Of a stretch of 64,000 nucleotides of DNA, positions 58,976 through 64,000 are shown piece by piece. Numbering within the stretch: the stretch's first letter is position 1; each line of letters starts with the position of its first letter. Source of the DNA: UBA5078 sp033721235. Lineage in GTDB: Bacteria > Pseudomonadota > Gammaproteobacteria > Pseudomonadales > Pseudohongiellaceae. The notes beneath the pieces are model-generated. The model searched no databases. It was not told the origin of the DNA and saw only the letters and a list, made by a program, of their open reading frames with translations. The stretch is taken from assembly GCA_033721235.1 (NCBI GenBank), contig JAWWAY010000011.1, positions 1 through 64,000 on the forward strand, given 5' to 3'. Made by a program: the position numbers and the translations under genes.

Positions 58976-61351
58976 CTACTCCCGTGTCTTCAACACGTCT
59001 ACGATACTAAAACGGTCGAGCCTTCTTTTTACTATTAGACCGCTCACAAGGCCAGCGCCAATGACAACAGCGGCGGATATCACATAAGTCGATTGCTCCA
59101 CCACGAAGGGCACGCGATACAAATCTGTCTGCAAGGAGGTCAGGAGCAAATAGGTCAGCCAGTAACCGATCACGCAGCCAAGTGGAATCGCAAAGACGGT
59201 GATGACGGCCTGCTCGCCTAGCAGCAGAGTTGTCACCTCGCTGCGACGAAAGCCCATGACGCGCAGGCTGGCCAGTTCGCGCCCCCGCTCGGAAAGCGAA
59301 ATGCGTGCGCCGTTGTAGATGACGCCAACCGCAATGATGCCGGCAAACCCTAACAAGAAAGCGATGCTGACATAGAGGCTCTCATCCATCTGCTTCTCGA
59401 AGGAGGCCAGCATGGCGGCAGGCGAGACAACACTGGCGATGACAGGCATCTCTTTTAACTTGGCGGAGACGGTATTCATATACCCATCGTCAACCAACAG
59501 ATAAGCGCCAGATACCGCACTTTGCTCTCTGGTGAGTTGGTTTAATGTAGCATCGTCGGTATAGGCCGAGATGCCCATGAAGTCATCGACGATGGCATTG
59601 ACTGCCAGCTCCCCGTGGCGCCTCTCGCCCTCTAGCATCTCTACCTCTAGCGTGTCGCCTACCCTCACCTCTAAGCGCTCGGCCAGTAGGCGACTGATGG
59701 CAAACCCACCGATGGGCACTGGCACCACCCTCGCGTCGGCATCGATTATGCGGCGCAGGTGGCTATCGGGCGCCAAGCCTTGAATGACCAGCTCTTCATC
59801 TTTGTGTGCAAAGCGCAGCCTTGCAGGGGCAGAGTGAAAGGTCTCCACATAGCTGACACCCTCCAGCCGCGCCAAGTCGTAACGCACGGAGTCGTTCACT
59901 ATTTCAGTGAAGCTTATGCTGAGGTCTTCCCGTTGAATTACCTGAAACTGTAGATCCATCAGGTAATGGACACCGCTATACATAAACAGGCCAATGGTCA
60001 GAATGGCCACGGACATAGCGACGCCCAAGGACGAGAGAAAACTCTGCACGGGTTTGCGTTCAATATTGCGCGTAATCATGCGGACGCTGGAGGACATGAA
60101 CCTACTGATGCCCAGCTTCTCTAGAATGCCAGCGGAATAATGCTTTGGGGCTTCTGGGCGCATGGCCTCTGCCGGTGGCAGATCTACCGCGCGTTTTATA
60201 GCCAGCCATGCACCACTGAGGGCGCCGGCAAAACACGCCCCTACGGCAACAAACAAAAGCGAAACAGGCAGCCGGTATTGAAGATTGGGAAAGTCGAAAT
60301 ACTGCCCATAAAGATTGATGTATAAACCGCCAAAGTATACGCCGCCCAGCACCCCCAATAGGGTGCCAAAGGACACGGCGACCAGCGCGAAGGACAAGAA
60401 GTGCCGGGCAATCTCACCATTGGTATAGCCAAAGGCCTTTAGCACGGCTATTTCATTCCTTTGCGTGCTGATGAGCCTGCCCAATACCAAATGCAAGAGA
60501 AACACGGCCACCAAGAGAAAGATGGTGGGAATGGCCGTGCCCATCACCTTGTTCTGATTGAGTTCGCCCTCCATGATGGCGTGGGAGACCTGATCGTCTC
60601 GGCCGTAGGCTCCCAGCCCGCCATAGGGCGATAGTAAGTCATCCACTTGTTTCAATACCGCGAGAAGATTGGCTTTGGACTGCAGGGAGAGGAAAACTTC
60701 GTTGAAGGCGCCGTCCATATTGTAAACGGCCGCCATGGCCTCGCGCCCCATCCAGAAGATGCCGTACTTATCGTCCTCTGGAAACAGCGAGCCGGGCGGC
60801 ACCACATAGGATTGTTCCGGCGCCACGGCAACGCCCACAATCTGTAAGTCGCGCGAGCGGCCATTGAGAATAACGGGGATACTATCGTTGGGCCGCAGAT
60901 TGCGCGCCGTTGCAAAGTTCTCCGAGACGATGACCTCGTCATAGTGCCCGGATGAGACATAGCGCCCCTCCTTGATGACGATGTCGTTCAATAGCGGCCT
61001 GCCGTCTTCGGGTAGGGAAATAAACAGGCCCCGCGCAGGCACGCCCTCTTCGTCGAAGTTAAGCGTGCCACTGAAGGTCACTCGCGTATCAACGGCATTC
61101 ACGCCGGGAATTCTCTCTAGCGAGTCAACAAGGGATAGGGGCGCACGCACAAGATAAGACCATACGTCGGCAAAGCGCGTGTCGCGATAATACTGCGCCT
61201 GTGCGTTCACCAGCGTGTCGTAGCTGCCGCGCATGGTGAGTATTGCCATCAGCCCTGCCGCCACAACCAAGGCAATGGAGAAGAGCTGCCCCCTTAGATG
61301 CCAGGCCTCGCGCCAAAGTTTTTTATTGAGTGTACTCACGGGCGCTACCAC
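58976..61351 (-). CDS. FtsX-type ABC transporter permease
   Basis: A 791-residue permease with one N-terminal membrane helix (LFSIALVVAAGLMAILTM), a large periplasmic domain, three helices (FLLVAVFLLHLVLGRLI to GALSGAWLAI), then a second similar unit and four C-terminal helices. The duplication of FtsX domains is typical of exporters of lipids, peptides or antibiotics. RNEIAVLKAFGYTNGEIARH and GRELASLRVMGFRRSEV are the two coupling helices to the ATPase. The start is GTG 61351, overlapping the ATPase stop; GTG 61339 is an alternative. Confidence 0.9.
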   Translation of the reverse strand: MVAPVSTLNKKLWREAWHLRGQLFSIALVVAAGLMAILTMRGSYDTLVNAQAQYYRDTRFADVWSYLVRAPLSLVDSLERIPGVNAVDTRVTFSGTLNFDEEGVPARGLFISLPEDGRPLLNDIVIKEGRYVSSGHYDEVIVSENFATARNLRPNDSIPVILNGRSRDLQIVGVAVAPEQSYVVPPGSLFPEDDKYGIFWMGREAMAAVYNMDGAFNEVFLSLQSKANLLAVLKQVDDLLSPYGGLGAYGRDDQVSHAIMEGELNQNKVMGTAIPTIFLLVAVFLLHLVLGRLISTQRNEIAVLKAFGYTNGEIARHFLSFALVAVSFGTLLGVLGGVYFGGLYINLYGQYFDFPNLQYRLPVSLLFVAVGACFAGALSGAWLAIKRAVDLPPAEAMRPEAPKHYSAGILEKLGISRFMSSSVRMITRNIERKPVQSFLSSLGVAMSVAILTIGLFMYSGVHYLMDLQFQVIQREDLSISFTEIVNDSVRYDLARLEGVSYVETFHSAPARLRFAHKDEELVIQGLAPDSHLRRIIDADARVVPVPIGGFAISRLLAERLEVRVGDTLEVEMLEGERRHGELAVNAIVDDFMGISAYTDDATLNQLTREQSAVSGAYLLVDDGYMNTVSAKLKEMPVIASVVSPAAMLASFEKQMDESLYVSIAFLLGFAGIIAVGVIYNGARISLSERGRELASLRVMGFRRSEVTTLLLGEQAVITVFAIPLGCVIGYWLTYLLLTSLQTDLYRVPFVVEQSTYVISAAVVIGAGLVSGLIVKRRLDRFSIVDVLKTRE

Positions 61352-62106
61352 TGAATCTCGTCGATACTGGCACGCTCGCTATTGCGCACCGTCTCGACGA
61401 TCTGGCCGCTGCTCATGCGAATAACGGTGTCGCCTAGGCGGCCGATGGCGGCATTGTGGGTGATGATGGCCGTTGTGGTGTCCGTCTTACGATTCACTTC
61501 ATCCAACACGGCCAATACTAGTCGCCCCGTTTCGGCATCCAGCGCACCGGTAGGTTCGTCACACAGCAGAATCTTGGGGCGCTTGGCGATAGCGCGGGCA
61601 ATAGCAACACGCTGTTGTTCACCGCCCGAAAGCTCTGCAGGAAAGTGATCCATGCGATCCTTCAGGCCAACTAACTCAAGCGCCTCGTCGGTGTGCATGG
61701 GCGAGGCTGCCAAGTCCGTCACTAGCGCGACGTTCTCTCTGGCCGTAAGGCTGGAAATAAGATTGTAAAACTGAAACACGAAGCCCACATGATTGCGCCG
61801 ATAATTGGTCAGCTGGCGCTCGGTAAAGTCGGCTAGATTTTGCTGCTCGTAATAGACTGTGCCGCTGCTGGCCACATCGAGCCCGCCGATGATATTAAGC
61901 AGCGTAGACTTACCGCTGCCAGAAGCCCCCAGCAGCACGGCCATCTCACCCGCGCGCAGGTCCAAGTCCACATCGCGCAGCGCGTGCACCAGCACGTCGC
62001 CCTTGCCATAGACCTTGCAGAGCTTGCGGGTGCTAAGGACTATACCTGCACCCGCTTCTGCCCCGCTCGTAAGCCCTACGTCACTTAAGACATTGTCTTC
62101 TGCCAT
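61345..62106 (-). CDS. ABC transporter ATP-binding protein (MacB/LolD type)
   Basis: A 253-residue ATPase: Walker A GASGSGKST, signature LSGGEQQR, Walker B ILLCDEP with TGALDAETG, and His in ITHNAAIG. It energises the permease downstream. The ATG at 62106 is preferred because GAGGGA lies about ten bases upstream; ATG 62115 is too close to it. The three genes overlap or abut. The substrate is unknown, possibly a toxic compound or lipid. Confidence 0.93.
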   Translation of the reverse strand: MAEDNVLSDVGLTSGAEAGAGIVLSTRKLCKVYGKGDVLVHALRDVDLDLRAGEMAVLLGASGSGKSTLLNIIGGLDVASSGTVYYEQQNLADFTERQLTNYRRNHVGFVFQFYNLISSLTARENVALVTDLAASPMHTDEALELVGLKDRMDHFPAELSGGEQQRVAIARAIAKRPKILLCDEPTGALDAETGRLVLAVLDEVNRKTDTTTAIITHNAAIGRLGDTVIRMSSGQIVETVRNSERASIDEIQW

Positions 62107-62494
62107 GCACCGCATTCCCTCGACACTTTTAAGGACAATACCCCTAATTGGGGCAAACCTTCAATAGGCTTGTAGTTCTCAAAACCAGGGGTAATCGAAC
62201 TGTAGTGGCACTAGAGTATAGGGCTATCCTTTGCCCTGCTCTGATATTGATCAAGCTAAAAAGAAGTAGAAGTAATAGCCGCTTGAGACCTTTACAGAGG
62301 GCTCTCAGTCTCTGCATTCATCCCATATTGGGCGCAACTACTAACAAAAGCATTGCAATGAGCGCCAAAGCTCGTTATTAAACACCTTATATCGTATTTC
62401 AAGGCTGGCCCAGCACTTGGGCCAAGTAGGCCTGATATGGAGTTAATAGAACTTTAGTTCTCTTAAGCGAGAGCCCACTACAGGGGAGCGCAGG
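62107..62494. other. Divergent intergenic region, no gene supported
   Basis: About 390 bases between the exporter operon (leftward) and the 62495 gene (rightward). It contains only short frames. Promoters must lie here, but I cannot name a convincing one. Confidence 0.5.
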
Positions 62495-62869
62495 ATGCCA
62501 AGACAAATCGACGTATCGAGTCACTACTCCGAGAAACTGGTTAAGCTCATTCCGACCGAGATTATAGGCGCCTACATCGCCATTGAAGGAATGGTGCGCT
62601 CTAATGGCGACGTGTATATGCAGGTCATGGTCGCTGCCTCTATCGTGTTGCTTCTACTCGTCCCTTTATATCTCACTATAATTTTCAGGGTGAACAACAA
62701 GGCTCAAATTGTCGTCACTATGTTGTCCTTTCTTGTGTGGATATTCAGTATGGGCGGGCCCTTTGCCACGCAGCTCTGGTATCTCCCAGTATATGGCTCG
62801 GTAGTCCTTGTGCTCTGGACATTGATTGTCCCACTTTTCAACTATGAGTTAGATCAACAAGGAGATTGA
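62495..62869 (+). CDS. Membrane protein, unknown
   Basis: A 124-residue protein with a polar N-terminus (MPRQIDVSSHYSEKLVKLIP) and about three to four membrane helices (MQVMVAASIVLLLLVPLYL, IVVTMLSFLVWIFSM, LPVYGSVVLVLWTLIVPLF). ATG 62495 has GGGGAG upstream. The following exported protein gene starts just after it, so they form a pair. No family recognised. Confidence 0.7.
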   Translation: MPRQIDVSSHYSEKLVKLIPTEIIGAYIAIEGMVRSNGDVYMQVMVAASIVLLLLVPLYLTIIFRVNNKAQIVVTMLSFLVWIFSMGGPFATQLWYLPVYGSVVLVLWTLIVPLFNYELDQQGD

Positions 62870-62874
62870 CACAC

Positions 62875-63654
62875 ATGAAGCGTACAATTTCAGCAAGTTT
62901 GGCACTCTTAGCTATGGTTTCTCTCTCTTCTTTTGCCGCCACTCCAACTACAGTCGGTCTTTTCTATCGTTCGGCCTCTGGAAATGTCGCCCTTGTACCC
63001 AATGTCACAAGAAGAGAAAACGTATTAAGCGCACCACAGTTTTTGCAACTGGGAGAGAGCGGAGCTCACCAACTGCGCAAGCAAGACAAGTATTGGTTTG
63101 TGGTGAATCACCGCGTAAGCGGCCCTACCGAGATAAGCTATCTAGGCGTAGAAATAATCAAAATCATGAACATTCCCCTGGGTTCGCCGTTGTACCTAAT
63201 CAGAAACAAAAACTGGACTAGAAGCAATGACCCTGACTTCGATGGCAGCAAAGCAGACAGTCGCACTTTCACAGGAATTACCCAAACAGACTTCTATGAA
63301 TTACACGAGAGAGAATCTCAACTTAGCAATTTTGATGCCGCGCTAGAGGGGTTTAAGTGGCATGCGAGACCGAATGGAGCAAGCGAAGATTCGTGGTCAC
63401 GAAGATCGCTATGGCTTCCAACTTTCGATGTTCTTAGCGAGGACTTTCATAGCCGCTTCGACCCACCGATCGAGCAAAACGCCAATCTCTTATTAGACGC
63501 ACGCCTATTACGATTCTCCACCACCAACAAGTTGAACACCGAGAACCCAGTCGTATTTGACGTCACAGGCGCCAATACCGAGGCTGTCTACATCAAGATA
63601 TTCTCGCCAGATGCGCCGGAGTTTGATCGCGTGTATTTTCTGACCTTTCACTGA
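62875..63654 (+). CDS. Exported protein of unknown function
   Basis: A 259-residue protein from ATG 62875 (GGAG about twelve bases upstream). The signal peptide is MKRTISASLALLAMVSLSSF with cleavage after FAA. The mature protein is beta-rich with aromatic and Arg residues (VGLFYRSASGNVALVPNVTR, LWLPTFDVLSEDFHSRF). It probably works with the membrane protein encoded just upstream. Function unknown. Confidence 0.7.
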   Translation: MKRTISASLALLAMVSLSSFAATPTTVGLFYRSASGNVALVPNVTRRENVLSAPQFLQLGESGAHQLRKQDKYWFVVNHRVSGPTEISYLGVEIIKIMNIPLGSPLYLIRNKNWTRSNDPDFDGSKADSRTFTGITQTDFYELHERESQLSNFDAALEGFKWHARPNGASEDSWSRRSLWLPTFDVLSEDFHSRFDPPIEQNANLLLDARLLRFSTTNKLNTENPVVFDVTGANTEAVYIKIFSPDAPEFDRVYFLTFH

Positions 63655-63952
63655 GTCGCTGGGAACTAACAGATAGTTGTGAAATTGTCGGATTAAAAAA
63701 AGTTTACAGCAATTTCTTGTGAGACCACTCACTCTGCTTTGAGCAGACTGAGAATTGTAGTGAGTGTCCGCTATTATTTTCCTATTATTTTTTACAAAGC
63801 GCTCTAGATAGTACTTACGGTGATCGCGCAGATGGTTCGCTCGAAACTCGGGCCGTTACGCGTTTACAGCCTGCCAAGCTCTACCAAAGCTAGAGCTCTA
63901 CGGTCATAGCGATTGGCACCCTTTTGACTGGGATCAGACTCCAAAGATGCTG
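63655..63952. other. Intergenic region, no gene supported
   Basis: About 300 bases of AT-rich then mixed sequence without a coding frame that I can support and without a clear terminator hairpin. Confidence 0.45.
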
Positions 63953-64000
63953 TTAGCGCAGCGAAGCATCCAGCTCATCCACGATTTCGGCCCAATCGGC
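63953..64000 (-). CDS. Possible C-terminus of a gene extending beyond the window
   Basis: The last 15 codons of an open minus-strand frame (ADWAEIVDELDASLR, then TAA at 63955-63953). The amphipathic, acidic ending is protein-like, but 15 codons cannot establish a gene. Confidence 0.3.
   Translation of the reverse strand, partial: ADWAEIVDELDASLR

Overview
The window reads as chromosomal DNA of a motile, aerobic, Gram-negative gammaproteobacterium, most likely a marine one of the Cellvibrionales/Halieaceae type. The evidence is an OmpW porin, the two-subunit pyruvate carboxylase, Tat and Sec exported redox enzymes, lipoproteins, c-di-GMP enzymes, a chemoreceptor behind a sigma-28 promoter, and many small exported proteins. 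The genus is an inference. I saw no rRNA, tRNA, CRISPR array or complete insertion sequence.

Layout. 1-2.2 kb: end of a membrane-bound GMC dehydrogenase operon (Tat-exported small subunit plus truncated flavoprotein). 2.7-5.0 kb: CHASE-PAS-PAS-GGDEF diguanylate cyclase. 5.3-10.1 kb: a compact four-gene operon that makes and recycles glucosylglycerate (D-glycerate kinase, sugar-phosphoglycerate phosphatase, glucosyl-3-phosphoglycerate synthase, GH13 phosphorylase). 10.4-13.2 kb: small ORFs and a frameshifted methyl-accepting chemotaxis protein. 13.5-18.2 kb: exported proteins of unknown role and a frameshifted beta-helix protein. 18.3-21 kb: an XRE/membrane-protein pair and a BlaI/BlaR1-like pair, with visible operators. 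21-26.3 kb: an exported protein, an esterase lipoprotein and pycA-pycB. 26.4-41 kb: single genes and small operons (NYN-LOTUS protein, YbjQ, PQQ-cytochrome dehydrogenase, thioesterase, MOSC, OmpW, S41 peptidase, GNATs, EAL protein, PadR pair, hydrolase), interspersed with copies of a palindromic GGGGTC/GACCCC repeat found only in this part of the window. 41-50 kb: a C39-like exported protein, a histidine kinase/response regulator pair, a Sel1 protein, an exported FAH-family protein, and DJ-1 and DUF2007 proteins.

50-57.7 kb is the accessory region. All genes point the same way (minus strand), and a diverged ~150-bp direct repeat brackets the region. Between 53.3 and 56.5 kb there are three related attC sites, so this is an integron cassette array without an integrase in view (CALIN type). 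The cassettes carry a RelA/SpoT-type nucleotide synthetase, a PD-(D/E)XK-like protein, and a three-gene unit of two TIR-family proteins plus a small SLATT-like membrane protein. This three-gene unit is the best candidate for a little-described anti-phage or abortive-infection system. A HAD hydrolase cassette, RsgA and an amino-acid permease follow.

57.8-62.1 kb: an MFP/FtsX-type/ATPase ABC exporter operon. 62.5-63.7 kb: a membrane protein and an exported protein, both unknown. The right edge holds the last codons of a possible minus-strand gene.

Two large genes (chemoreceptor, beta-helix protein) each carry one frameshift. Either they are decayed genes or the assembly has indel errors.
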